A DNA stretch of 64,000 nt from the NCBI GenBank assembly GCA_015847255.1, contig JADLZK010002646.1, positions 1 to 64,000 on the forward strand, in the 5' to 3' direction. The stretch is from Hyparrhenia diplandra (Eukaryota; Streptophyta; Magnoliopsida; Poales; Poaceae). Under the pieces are notes generated by a model. That model made no database searches. It was not told the DNA's origin and saw only the letters and a list, made by a program, of their open reading frames with translations. The position numbers and the translations under genes are program-made. Within the stretch, counting starts at the first letter, position 1, and every line of letters starts with the position of its first letter. Shown here piece after piece: positions 23,801 to 35,514 of this stretch.

Positions 23801-25062
23801 ATCAAACAAGTAGACAAGCCAAGAAAATTGTGCCTTTGGAGAGGTTCTGATATAAATGCCAAAATGAATCCTTAAGGCAGCTTGGGAATTGGTCTGCAAT
23901 TCTAAAGAGGAAGGGGACTGGGTGTCTTTGGATTTGAAGAAGCATAATGAAGCCTTATTGCTCAAAAACCTGGATAAATTCTTCAACGGGAAGGATATCC
24001 CATGGGTCTCTCTCATTTGGGAAAAGCACTACCCCAATGGCAAGCTGCCCAATCATACTAAGAAGGGCTCTTTTTGGTGGAGGGACATCTTGCAACTTTT
24101 GGAATGCTACAAAGATTTTGCTATTGTTCGGGCAAATAAGGGTGATTCCTGCTTGCTATGGTTGGATAAATGGAATCGGCCAGAGTCCGAGGGAGTCTCT
24201 CCCCGAGTTGCACTCCTTTGCAAAGAACAAATCCATCTCGGTGTCTCAATGGTCGCTAAATCAAGAACCACAAGACTTATTTAACTTGCCTCTATCTATT
24301 CAAGCCCACCGGCAGTTTGCTACTTTGGAAGAACTGAAAGCATCCTTCCATATTTCTTCGACAATGATGTTTGGACAACAACCTGGGGTAATTTTTCAGT
24401 CATGAAGGCTTACAAGCACCTCAAGGGTCATCGGCACAAATGGCGTGGAAAAACTGGCCGACCAAAGCACAAGGTTTTTTTTTCGGCTAATTCTCGAATG
24501 ACAAACGCTCAAAGACGAGGAATATTCTAAGAAGGAAAAATATGCACTTGCCTTCATATAATTGTGTCTTGTGCAACCAAAATGAAGAAGAAACAGTCCA
24601 ACACCTGTTCTTAAAGCGTACTTTTGCCAAGGAATCTTTGGATGAAGGTGGGATCCACCTCACCGGGTCAGCTAGATATTCTCCAGACGATTGACATGAT
24701 CAGAAGTCAATCTCACAACAAGTTCTTCATGATTCTAGTGATAATCATGTGTTGGGCAATATGGTCAGTATGAAATGACTTGATCTTCAAAGGAATCCCT
24801 GCAACCACTTCTAGAGCTGCCGGTATTTTTGCCAAGGAAGTTGAGGTCCTGACCCTAGGGGTTAAGACAAAGTTTAGAATTGCTTTCCTTTTATGGATCC
24901 AAAATCTATTGTAACCTTCCTGTGTTTTTTTATTTTCTTCCTTTAGTTTTTTGTTTCCTAGGCTCCCTTGGAGAGTGTACTTTTTTCTGTACTTTTTTCT
25001 GAACCTTTTTTGCTTCTAATAAATCACTGTAGGGGTTTTCACCCCTCCAGCTTCATAAAAAA
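20887..25062 (+). mobile_element. L1-type LINE, 5'-truncated, about 4.2 kb
   Basis: A non-LTR retrotransposon bounded by a perfect 15-bp target duplication. The first about 195 bp (to the TAG at about 21081) read as the basic C-terminal tail of ORF1 (FKRSRSHPVARARITQ), so the 5' UTR and most of ORF1 are missing, the usual outcome of incomplete reverse transcription. ORF2 follows (21340-24913). The 3' end has AATAAA (25018-25023), a perfect 6-bp stem with a 4-nt loop (AGGGGT/ACCCCT, 25031-25046) and a short A run. The sharp target duplication suggests a fairly recent insertion, yet ORF2 is already broken. Confidence 0.9.
21340..24913 (+). pseudogene. Decayed LINE ORF2: endonuclease, reverse transcriptase, zf-RVT
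   Basis: Domain order is the standard plant L1 one. An apurinic-type endonuclease opens with KWNIVSLECRGIN and has IMGDFN near 21760-21780. A reverse transcriptase follows with NKSPGPDGF (about 22703), a KLDFEKAFDK block (about 23090) and QYADDT (catalytic YADD, 23405-23416). A Cys-rich zf-RVT tail has CVLC then QHLFL (about 24567-24615). The frame is broken at several places, for example around 21561-21830, at 22549 (stop), near 23130 and at 23875, so no functional protein is expected. Confidence 0.88.
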
Positions 25063-25077
25063 AAGTATAAGATTCAA
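25063..25077 (+). repeat. LINE target-site duplication, right copy
   Basis: Second perfect copy of the 15-bp duplication, adjoining the LINE's 3' A run. Confidence 0.9.
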
Positions 25078-25260
25078 ATTACTTAAGATAGTGTATGCAC
25101 ATACAGTGATCGTGCTATATAAGTAAAAACAAACTACGAGAAAAAACAATTTTATGAGATGGACTCTCTAATTAATAGATACTAGCACATCTATCGACCA
25201 CCTCCTTAAATGGTTAGGGACCTTTACGTCTCTAAAAATCAGTTACAAACAAATGCGTTA

Positions 25261-25602
25261 GGCCAGTCTCAATGGAGCATTTCACCTCTCGGTTTCCAAG
25301 ATGTGAAACTTTGGTATGAAATAGGTGTCTCCCTCAATGCACAGTTTTATAGGCTCACGAGCCTCACCCTCTCTCTCATTGTACAGTTTCATTGAAAAGT
25401 TCCATGGTGAAACACTATTTTTGTCCCAATGGGGATTTCACACTGTTTCCAACAAATGGGAAACAACGCTCAAGAGTTTCACCATGGTGAAACTTTTCCC
25501 TTCTCTCTCCTCACAGTTTCATGCAAAAAGTGAATTTCTACTGATGTGGCATCCTATTTAATGTGCACGAAACACCGGTGAAAAGCGCCATTGAGACTGC
25601 CC
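25261..25602. mobile_element. PIF/Harbinger-like MITE, 342 bp
   Basis: Inverted ends GGCCAGTCTCAATGG (left) and, inverted from the right, GGGCAGTCTCAATGG, bordered by TTA on the left and TAA on the right. PIF/Harbinger and Tourist elements insert at TWA, though here the two borders are complementary rather than identical. Inside are several GTTTCA/TGAAAC blocks and a perfect 20-bp palindrome centred on CCATGG (25475-25494). No coding capacity. Confidence 0.7.
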
Positions 25603-25639
25603 TAAGATGACCACCTACGAATATTTTTGCGGACGCTTG

Positions 25640-26280
25640 TCTCTAAAAACCGCTTTTAATAGAGGCAGCCATTCTAATTTTTTTTCCATAGGCGGGCATT
25701 TTCCGGTATAAATACTTAGTTGCATCTAAAATAATCCATAACATTTCTGTATAAACTTGGATAAAGACAAATTTAATATTAAAATCGTAGATACCTGATC
25801 TACAACATTGTAGTTGAAAAGTTTTTTTTTTATTAAAACCATTTAGAGTTTCAAAATATTGTTTTAAGTTCATGAGTTTTAAAATTTAAAAATCAAAATC
25901 TTCAAACAACTTTGAATCTCGATATGGTCTATACCAAAGTTGTATTCGAGTGCAGTCTATAACTTTATAGGTGAAAAGGTTTTGATTTGAAGTTGTTTAG
26001 AGTCCTGAATATTTTTAGTTTATAGATTTTGACATTCTAAGTTTATATTTTTTGAAATGGCCATGAACGTAGCTATCTAATTTATACTTTTTTGTTGATA
26101 TATTTTTTATTTCAAGTTGTTTAGTGTCTCAAATATTTGTTTTAAATTCATATATTTTGATATTTAAATTTAGATTTAAAACTCTATAATTAAATCTTTT
26201 GTCATTTGAGTTAATTTTGTAGTTAAAATGTTAAATACAAGATTATAAAATATTTATACAAAAGGATAGAATCCTATCTA
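25640..26280. repeat. AT-rich repeat related to the MULE-like element's interior
   Basis: Contains the motif order CTACAAC, TTGTAGTTGAAA, GTTTTTT, AAAACCATTTAGAGT, GTTTAAGTTCATGAGTTTT-like. This parallels 14860-14960 inside the long-TIR element. No inverted ends or target duplication are clear, so it is read as a fragment or relative. Nothing coding. Confidence 0.4.
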
Positions 26281-26910
26281 TATAGTATATACTCAGTTTG
26301 ATTGTGTGGTGTAGTGGTAAGGAGATATTACTGCTGAGTCATTACACGAATTCGAGGGGATTTAACAATGTTATTTTTATGGTGTGCATGCGATGACTTG
26401 GACAATCTAAGATTTTGAGAGTTTGTTCATCACAGTTATCATGAGTCTATACTAGAACACATGCAACTATGTTTAACTAGTACACATATATTATTATGCA
26501 CAACATAGATGATGTAGGTTATGAAGGCAATAATCAAAACAAGGTCACGAATCATGACATGAAATTGTTACACCTACGGATCTCTCTAATTATATATCCT
26601 AGGCAACAATTGTTTTTCCCAATTTTATACTCAGAAGGGCGTGGCTCACAAAAGAGTAATTCTAAGGTAAGTTTTGATGTTGCATTTTAGTCAAAACTAT
26701 TTAGTTCCCTTTATCCTTCTTGGAATATATCTACATGGACTTCTCTTTGAACCAGTCCAACTAGTAAGCATGCATTTTCAATGCATGAGTTGAGTTGCTT
26801 GGCCTTGGGTTCTTAATTTACGTGTATTTCTTCTTGTCGAGAATAGCGCATTCACGTTATTTAAACTAACTAGTCATGACCAAAATGCCCCTACCCCGAT
26901 AAATGGCGGT
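26281..26910. other. Intergenic, no gene recognised
   Basis: Contains only short frames. A faint tRNA-like stretch near 26303-26365 is discussed under rejected items. Confidence 0.4.
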
Positions 26911-26911
26911 T

Positions 26912-28200
26912 GTTGACGGTGGATAGCGTCAACTTTTTACCATAAATAAGTAGAACAAATAAGAACACTAGAATATAGAATTTATACTAATCAATTCCAC
27001 GAGTTTTTGTTGCATACCCAAACTTTTGCATTGTGGACTTAGAAAAGAGTAGAAAAGAGAAGTAATGAAGAAACGTAAGAAAATGACCAAAATAGAAGCA
27101 TTAGTATAAATTCCAAGGACCTAAATGAAAAAAAGGATATGCCACATCAAAGATGGGCCCCCTTTTTGACAAGGTGGGGGCGCGTATACGGCCTAGAGCC
27201 GCCACGTGACTAGCTTACGGTATATTCTTCTAACCGACCTTGAGATCCAATTTAGGTTGTACAATAAAGTCGGTTTGATCCAAGGGCTAAGATTCATCCT
27301 ATGGGGCTATATAAGGAGGGGCAGACCACTCTCGGAATTCTAATTCAATTCTAATCATTACCCGAATTCCGGGGATCAAGTTATCGAGCCACAAACCCTA
27401 GTTCTTGAGTAGTTCTACTTCCGGAGATATTAGCTACATAGTAGTAGATTAGAAGGAGACCAAGTCTAAGAAGGCTTGGACTTATTCTCAAGGTGTTCTA
27501 TAGGTACTTTTATATCTTTGATATTTGTACTCAAGTTTATCTATGACATTGTGCTTCATCTTTATTATATTGTCTATTGCAATGTTTATTGTTTGCTTTA
27601 ATATGTCTAGTAGAGTTAGTTATTTATTATGGATTTCGTGATTAGGATTGTGTAGCCCTCATCTTATAATGTCTAAGATAGGTGTTATAACTTATGTAAG
27701 CATGGTGCTTAGATATGTTATATCTGCATATGTCCTATATATCTTGGTCGTGTGGTAGATTATAGGGATGACAACCATATTCAATCCTTTGTAATTAATC
27801 CTCCCTCCACATATAGTGAACGGTAGGAAGTGTGTCGCATCAAAGGTGAAGATATATATTAATACTAGATCCTTCTTAGTTGATGTTCCTTAAGTATAAT
27901 ATGAAGTAATGATGCTAACAAGGATAGCTATATGTTTGCACTAATTATAGTGAACCATAACTTGTGATGAAATGATTATAGTTACTCATTACTAAGTTTT
28001 CCTTAGATTATTTATGTTAGTTTTTAGACTAGAATACTCTGTTGGCTATTTATCTTATCATTATGATGCTTGATCATTGTATTTATTATTATTATTATTA
28101 TTATTATTGTTTATCATATATATCTTTATTATATTATTATTTATTTATCTTTATTGTGACATAACCATGTTATTGAGTAGAAGCATTATTCATTATTGGT
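26912..28200 (+). repeat. LTR-like sequence with TATA box
   Basis: Begins TGTTGACGG, like the TGTTGACAC start of the LTRs at 33171 and 41032. It shares layout and short phrases with them: CGGTTTGATCCAA, then a TATA box, a leader with AGTAGTAGATTAGAAG-like sequence, and TAAGCATGGTGCTTAG. The TATA box is TATATAAG at 27308-27315. Overall similarity to the other LTRs is limited, so this is probably a solo or partial LTR of a related family. Its right limit is uncertain and an (ATT)8 microsatellite sits at 28085-28108. Confidence 0.45.
28085..28108. repeat. (ATT)8 microsatellite
   Basis: Eight perfect ATT units in AT-rich repeat DNA. Confidence 0.9.
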
Positions 28201-28206
28201 TTATCA

Positions 28207-29770
28207 CTATTTCATAGAATAGAGGGGTTATTAATACCGCACATTTAGTTAGAGATAGCCTTCCTAGTGGTAGAATATAAATGATAACCTAGTAATACTC
28301 TAGCTAAAATGGTACAATTGGCATAATTATCTATCCGCTTACACAACCTATGTTATTTATTTACATTATTCTTTATATTAATTTCTGCATAGTTTTATAA
28401 TAATGTTTGCCATAAATATATTTCTAGTAATATAGTTAGGGATGACGACCTAATCTCAAAACTAGAAACTAGAAGTATAGGTAATTGAATCATGACTAGT
28501 TTATTGGTGGCAAAAGTAATTTTAACACCAACGTTGTTTGGTGTCGTTGCTATTATAGTGATGTTGCTAAGCAATGCCAACAATGATGCACCAACCCGAG
28601 CCTCGATGTCGTCGACGTTAGTTGGCCAATAAAAACCTTGTTCAAACACTTCTCCATCGGTGTTTCGATGGTGGTTTTCCATCAACTATGACGTAATCGA
28701 CATAACATTTGCCATCAATTTGGATCGAGGGGACCGCCATTATCATCACCATCTACTTTGCCATCATTATCAAATTGGAGTGAGGGGACCACCATTGGCA
28801 TATTTGACTTAACCTTAACCATCAATTGAGTGGGGGGGGTCATATATGCATCTTCTACTTTGCTCATCATCAATTTGGAGTGCGAGAACACCATTAGCAT
28901 CCTCACCTTCGCTTTTTCTATCAATTTGCAGTGGGTGTGGATTTCCATCTATGGTATTTATTACAACAACTACGCCTATGTCACCTACATCAAGCACATG
29001 AAATGATTTCTCACAAGCACTAGCCAAGAGGGGATAGCAAGGAGTGCATTGGGAAAGCAATCTGCCTAAAGAAGTAAGCCTTGCTTAAGGTCCATGAGCG
29101 AAAGCATGAAGACTTGTCATGGTCATCTACAACTACATTGCCTACATCCACTACTTGGACTACATTAAATTCTTTAGCAAAGGTTTGGGTATGAAGAGAA
29201 GATATTGAGGGCTCAAGGCCACATAGAGAAACAAGCTGCCAAAAAGACAGATTATAGAGGTTGCCATCAAAGACTAGCTGAAGATAGAATCATATACCTA
29301 GACTATATCTACATATAGACAAGAGTCATGTACATGCTACTTTCTTCATGCTCTTTTCTTCCATAGGGTTTTTGGGATGATGTTTTTCTTGAGATGCACA
29401 CATGAGTTTTGAAGGTGATCCTCACTATTAGGTCTGAATTGTAATTAGGGCACACTTAGTTATTCAACTATCGAGTCTTGTACTTGATCAAAACTAAATA
29501 GCTTAGGAGATATTCTTGGGGCGTATGTTAGGGATCCCAATTAGTGTGTTCGGGGACCCATTACATAGCCTAGGGATTGTGATAATATTTAAGGCCTACC
29601 ATAGCCCTAGAGGATTTTTCTCAAATACATGTCTAACCTAGGGAAAAGATGAAAACCTCCCCTCCCATCTCCTTTATAAGGGGGAGAGAGGTAAGGTGGA
29701 AGGAAAAGGATATTTGTATCCACCATTCAATGAGCTCTCCCCTCTTACTCTAATATTCTCTCTCATGTTT
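28207..29770 (+). repeat. Duplicated repeat, copy 1 (uninterrupted)
   Basis: The same sequence occurs, in the same orientation but broken up, at 30929-33170 and 42412-42590 (copy 2). Matching runs include GAATATAAATGA, TTGGTGGCAAA, the block ATAACATTTGCCATCAATTTGG, CTCACTATTAGG and GATGAAAACCTCCCCTCCC. Copy 1 keeps the sequence across the point where copy 2 is split by the LTR retrotransposon (near 29625-29635). No protein is recognised; it looks like retroelement-derived non-coding DNA. Confidence 0.75.
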
Positions 29771-30928
29771 CCACCTGTCTTTATCTAGCAAACAAGCAAG
29801 AAATTATTACTACTAGGTAGCTTTTACCAGTTATTTGCAATCATGTTGTACAACTTAATGATAAATATAATGATGGAACCAAACTACACTAAGCAACAAT
29901 GCAACATCAAAGATGTACAACAATACTACATGCAAAGATGAAATAAAAAGTTATCCTTGACATAAAAAAACCGAAGTGACAAGAAGTGATATTAAGGTGC
30001 TGAAATTATAGACAACAATATTCTTAGGTGGTGACATCAAAGGACTGAACTAACAGTAAAACAATATAAAAAACTTACCAATGTCTTCTCAGCTCCATGC
30101 TCCAATGCATGTATACAATAAATAAAGTTATCCTTGGGTTTATTTTTCAAAGTTTGTAATTTCCATATCCTTAGTTGCAGAGCCCTTAACATTTGCCAAG
30201 AAGACATTTTTTAGGATAGCAAAATTAAGCACCTTATCTCTCCAGTCTTTGGTTTAAGTACTTGTTGGAGGATCTTTAGTAGGAGGATCGATGTTTTAGA
30301 CAAACATGATTCTAGAGCATTGATGTGGTCTCGTTGATAAATACTTTAGTGTCATACTAAGCCCCTTAACCAAATCACTCCGTTCAATGGAGAATCCGAA
30401 AGACGGATGATTATAGATGAACTCTAAATACCTCTCAAATGCACCTTGTCCATGCATCCCCTTGCCACTCCTTTGTGCAACTTCACACAAAGGTCAAATA
30501 GTTGTCTAACAGAGATGACTCTTCTTATGCCCAAGCACAAAATAATAACCATACGGGTTTTAAGCTTGTTCAAGTTCCGCCCAAGCATTAAGCTGCGATT
30601 CTGAATGATAGCCTGTGGTTCCAATGTGATTTTAAACTTGCCATTAATAAGCCTCGAGATGACATGCTTCAAATTGACCTCCCCAACTCTTTTTCTTATT
30701 CCTGATCATGTTAATGACAAATCTAAAGGCTTGGCACAATACCTTCAAGCTCTTATTCTTGGAACCAATAACTTTAGTCCCAAAGAAAAGAGCCATCACA
30801 ATGTTTACGCACAAACTTCTAACATTTCCATGTCTTCGATTTGGTCGTTTGATAGCTGCAATTGGAAAATCATTAGTTAACACAAAGGTCACATGAGAAT
30901 AATAAATGAGAAACAGAAAGGTTGTTAC
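29771..30928. other. Spacer between duplicated copies, no recognised gene
   Basis: The minus strand has overlapping frames (30296-30490, 30424-30672, 30644-30961) that could be pieces of one decayed TE protein, since they are adjacent and on one strand. I recognise no domain and give no function. Confidence 0.35.
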
Positions 30929-33170
30929 TATTTCATAGTATCGAGGGTTTATTAATACCACACATTTAGTTATAGATAGCCTTTCTAGTGGTAGAATATA
31001 AATGACAACCTGGTAATACTCTAGATAAAATGCTACAATTGGTATAATTATCTACCCGCTTGCACAACCTATGTTATTTATTTATATTATTCTTTATATT
31101 AATTTACGCCTAGTATTATAATAATGTTTATGCCATAATATATTTCTAGTTATATAGTTAGGGATGACAACCTAATCTCACAACTAGAAGTATAGGTAAT
31201 TGAATCATGACTAGTTTATTGGTGGCAAAGTAATTTTAATACCAACATTGTTTGGTGTCGTTCCATTTTAGTGATGTTGCTAAGCGATTGCCAATAGAAG
31301 CGCACCAACGGAACCTCGGCGTTGACTACGGTTGGACAATAAAATCTTGTTGAAACACTTCTCCATCGGTGAGGGGCTTAGCCTTCATCATCATTAGCTA
31401 TGCTTTTGCCAACAATCCTTTAGCAATGACTTTTGTCATGAATTGCCAACATTTTGATGAGAGCTTCAACTTTGGCAAGGGGCTTCACCACCGACTTTGG
31501 CAAGGGGCTTCAACTTTGGCAAGGGCCTCAACTCCTTCATCAACGTTTTAGTGAGGGTTTACATTTGGTATTTGGGCGTTCGCCATTGACTTTGATGACA
31601 TTGACATTAGGAAGGTCCCCTATGCCAAAATATTAGCAAAGGGCTCCACCATCGACCATGACACCAACTAAACGTTTGCCAACATTTTACTTTAACTCAA
31701 GAGCAACCAAGAATCAAAGTAATCTTATCAAAAGAAATACGAACCTTAGAATAATAGAAACAAATATCACTTACTCGAATGGAAGCTTTAGCAATGACTT
31801 TGGTGTCATCGACAATGCATTCGGCCTTCCTTCAACATTTTGATGAGGAGCTTCAACTTTGGCAAGGGGCTTCACTTGTCTAATCTTCGACTTTGGCAAG
31901 GGGCTTCAATGCGATATTATGATTTGGCAAGGGGCCTCAACTCCTTCATCAACGTGATTTTTAGTCTTGGGGTCTTTATATGAGGGTTTCTACTTTGGTT
32001 TTGGTGTCATTGACTATGACTTCATCAACATTTGATGAGGAGTTTCGCCATTGAATTCGGCATCATCAAGAATGCCTTCGCCAATGTTTTTCTTTTCGAG
32101 TTGGCGGGGCTACGTGTGACTTTACTTTAGTGTCATATATTATGCCTTTGTCAAAATTTCGATGGTGGTTTGCCATCAGCGTTAACAAGTGTCAACAAAC
32201 TCCCCCACACTTAGGCGAGAAAAGGATGGTCTAACTTTATCGACATAACATTTGCCATCAATTTGGATCGAGGGGACCACCATCATCATCTTCTACTTTA
32301 CCCTCATCATCAAATTGGAGTGAGGGGACCACCATTAGCATCCTCACCTTCACTTTATCTATCAATTTGAAGTGGGTGTGGATTTCCATCTATTGTATTT
32401 GTTACAACAACTACGCCTACATCACCTACATCAAGCACATGAAATGATTATTTCTCACAAGAACTAGCCAAGAGGGGCTAGCAAGGAGTGCATTGAACAT
32501 TTTTGGCTTTTTCAATGGAAGATAGAGATTAAAACGCCTAAAGAAGTAAGTCTTGCTTTTAAGGTCCATGAGCAACACAAGAAAAGAATGAAGACTTGCT
32601 ATGGTCATCTACAACTACATCGCTTACATCCACTTACTTTGCCTACATTAATTTCTTTAGCAAAGGTTTGGGTATGAAGAGAAGATATTGAGGGCTCAAG
32701 GCCACACAAAGAATTTCAAGCCGCCACAAAGACAAACTAATATTTTATAGAGGTTTGAGTAGAGGTTTCCATCAAAGACTAGATGAAGATAGAATCATAT
32801 ACCTAGACTATATCTAGGTATAGATAATGAATTTAAAGATGCAAGAATCATGTACATGCTACTTTCTCCATGCTCCTTTTTTTCCATAGGGTTTTTGGGA
32901 TCATGATGCACACGTGAGTTTTGAAGGTGATCCTCACTATTAGGTTTTGAATTGTAATTAGGGCACACTTAGTTATTCAACTAAGTTTGCTGGTCTTATA
33001 CTTCCGATTAAAAAACCGAATAGATTTTCAGAGATATTCTTGGGGTGTACATTATGTTAGGGATCCCAATTAGTGTGCTTAGGGCCCCCATTACATAGCC
33101 TAATCTTTAGTGGGATTGTGATAATATTTAAGGCCTACCATAGCCCTAAAGGCTTTTCTGGTCAGAACAT
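30929..33170 (+). repeat. Duplicated repeat, copy 2, left part
   Basis: Homologous to 28207-29620. Relative to copy 1 it carries an extra roughly 785 bp (31371-32156), placed between CTCCATCGGTG and TTCGATGG, and about 55 bp more at 32180-32236. It stops at 33170 where the LTR retrotransposon begins, and resumes at 42412. Confidence 0.75.
31465..31950 (+). repeat. Dispersed minisatellite, ACTTTGGCAAGGGGCTTCA-type
   Basis: A roughly 19-bp unit recurs about six times: near 31470, 31493, 31513, 31854, 31885 and, degenerate, 31922. It forms two clusters separated by unrelated sequence, all inside the extra segment of copy 2. Some spacers are shared between the clusters (CTCAACTCCTTCATCAACGT follows both), so the clusters themselves arose by duplication. 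Confidence 0.7.
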
Positions 33171-35514
33171 TGTTGACACTTGTTAATGCATACTTTTAAT
33201 TATCAACTAAACATGGAAAAGGACTAAAATATAATTAGATAACCTTATTAGGGGTTTCTACTAATGATTTCCATGAGTTTTGGTAAAGTTGTGATTTGCA
33301 ACCAAAATCTTGGGACTTACTCTATGCTTCTTTCTTTTTCCATGAGTGATAATGTGATTGTGGATCTTTCTTGTGTCACTCTTCTTTTTTTTGTTCGGTC
33401 CAGTTTAAAAAAGTAACATAAATTCTAGTGAGCATGTCCCCAATGCCTAGTAATATTTTTATTGCAATGCTAGAAACAGTTTCTTCCTTGGAATCATGTG
33501 AAATTATAACTCTAGCAATTGATGTGTCATAACGCAACGCAATCCAACTTGTCGAAACAAGTCTAGAAGGTTCCGGATTACTCCCCCCGACGTGAACGAA
33601 ACTTGACACAATTTCGAAGAAAACATCATCTAGAAGACTAGAGATTTACTCAAGGTAGAGATGATAGAGCATGATGAGTGTTTTAACAGATTCGAGCATG
33701 TATAAAGGTAAAGCCACATCCTTCGTTTCTTTGCTCCAAACACAGGAATGGTTAGTGACAAGAATATCGAAGGAGTATTTTTATAATCATATGCTCATTA
33801 GGGGTATATATAGTAATATCTAAGTCTTATAGTATTTCCCCTAAAGCTTGTTTTTAAAAAGCTCGTCCTTGGGAAACTTTCAAGTTATGAATCAAGATAA
33901 AGTGGGCCCAAGCCATTAGAAAATTCATCGACAACCACCCTTTTCATTTTTTAAGAAAGAGAGTATGGGGGGGATGGAGACCCACCCCGATGGCCGTAGT
34001 CTTTATGCTCATTGATGTTCTCAAAAATGTGCTCCTTTGGTCTTCCCAATAACGCAAGAAAAGGGCACAAGAGGATTCGTGCCGATTTCGGGTTCTCTTC
34101 TTATGGCATGATTAGGCTTGGCAATAAAGGTGCTTTCTAAGAGATTATCTTAAAAGGATTTGGGTTGTGAAACTCTTGAATTTCTTCTCCTTTAAAGGTT
34201 TTAGCGCATTGATGGTTTTATAGATAAGTCTTGGGATTGGCGTGATAGTGATCCATCTATGGAATTCTATTTTATTTTTATATTTTTTGTGAGTTCATCT
34301 TCCGATCTCCCAAACTTCTTGGGTTCCTCCAAAAATTTATTATTTTGATGTCGCAAAGTTGAAGATAAAGACTTCATATTATTTTGATTAGGCGAGCTAA
34401 ATTTTTTTTTAGAGGCTAGGCTGGAAGATTCTTCTCCACCGCCTCTAAGACGCAATCTAAACCGGTCGATAATTCTAACAGATTATCTTAAAGTATTGTT
34501 TGATCCAATGGTCATCGCTCATTGTCAAGGCCCATGAAGATTAGTACCATATTGTTTCTTTGATCCACGAAGAGGGTCGAAGAGACATAAGAAGACCCAT
34601 ATATATAGACCCCTAGGCCCCTCGGCTTCAAGCATCCGAGATCAACTCATCATCATATCGACGATCCGGCTTTCTAGTCGACGGCCTTAGCTCTAGTTCA
34701 AGAACTAGAAGTAGAAGATTAGACAAGATGTAGAACTAGAAGCCCTAGATTAGAGTTGAGAGTAGAGCTTCAAGTTGAGAGAATTAGAGCGCGGTTGAGG
34801 CGGAGTTGAAGGAAGGCCGGGACGATTTCTTCTCAACTTGAAGCAATATCTGGACTCTTATCTTAAGGCTGCCTCCATCTTCTTCTTCCCTCGGAGTTGG
34901 TGCCATTGAGCGCAACTCGAGATCTTGTGGATTGTTCGACTTCCATTCGAGTAAGTGGTATTGTCTCTATTGTTCTTAAGGTTCGTATTTCTTTGATAAG
35001 ATTACTTTGATTCTTGGTTGCTCTTGAGTTGAAGTTGTTAGATTAATGTAAGTGTGGTGCTTAGATTGACTAGCTTATTATTATAATACCTTCTATAGGC
35101 CTTTGGGGTGAAGACACTTGTTAAGGCTGATCGTGGTGGTGATAGCGCCATTGAGTCCTTTGTCACGCCGCCCCGTTTATAGAAATCGTAGGGAGCCCCC
35201 AAGTGGCGTTGTTAGCGTAGATTCCCTTTATTAAGAGTTTCTTCATGACAACCCCTCTTAAGAACAATGTGCAAATGATTTACTTGAAGTGAGAACAAGA
35301 CCTTCCTAATAGAACTCCTTACCTCTTTTTAATCTAGTTTTAGCCACTCTGGATTTAGCTATACACTTCGACGTACTCTCTTACCTTCTCCCCGTGGATT
35401 CGATATTTAAAGCCCTATTCGGGTGAAGTGCTCACCGGTATCCGTTCGCTTGCGTGGGATTATCCATCATAATATGAGCTAAAGGCTTTTCCTGTAGGTT
35501 AACAAATACCAACA
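33171..35514 (+). repeat. Left LTR, 2344 bp, expanded
   Basis: Aligns to the right LTR in blocks: its first about 130 bp, 33508-33640, and 34430-35514. Between these it has sequence absent from the right LTR, notably 33650-34250, which is an inverted copy of part of the element's interior (36095-37095). TATA box at about 34599-34607, upstream of ACCCCTAGGCCC. Confidence 0.75.

Noticed and set aside
26303..26365. tRNA-like stretch with a GTGTGGTGTAGTGGTAAG-type A box and GAATTCGAGG-type B box
   Set aside because: No acceptor stem closes it and the B box departs from the GGTTCGANTCC consensus. It may be a tRNA-derived repeat, but it is not a tRNA gene.
30296..30961. Three adjacent minus-strand frames as a protein-coding gene
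   Set aside because: They are broken, unrecognised and inside TE-derived DNA. At most they are a decayed transposon gene.
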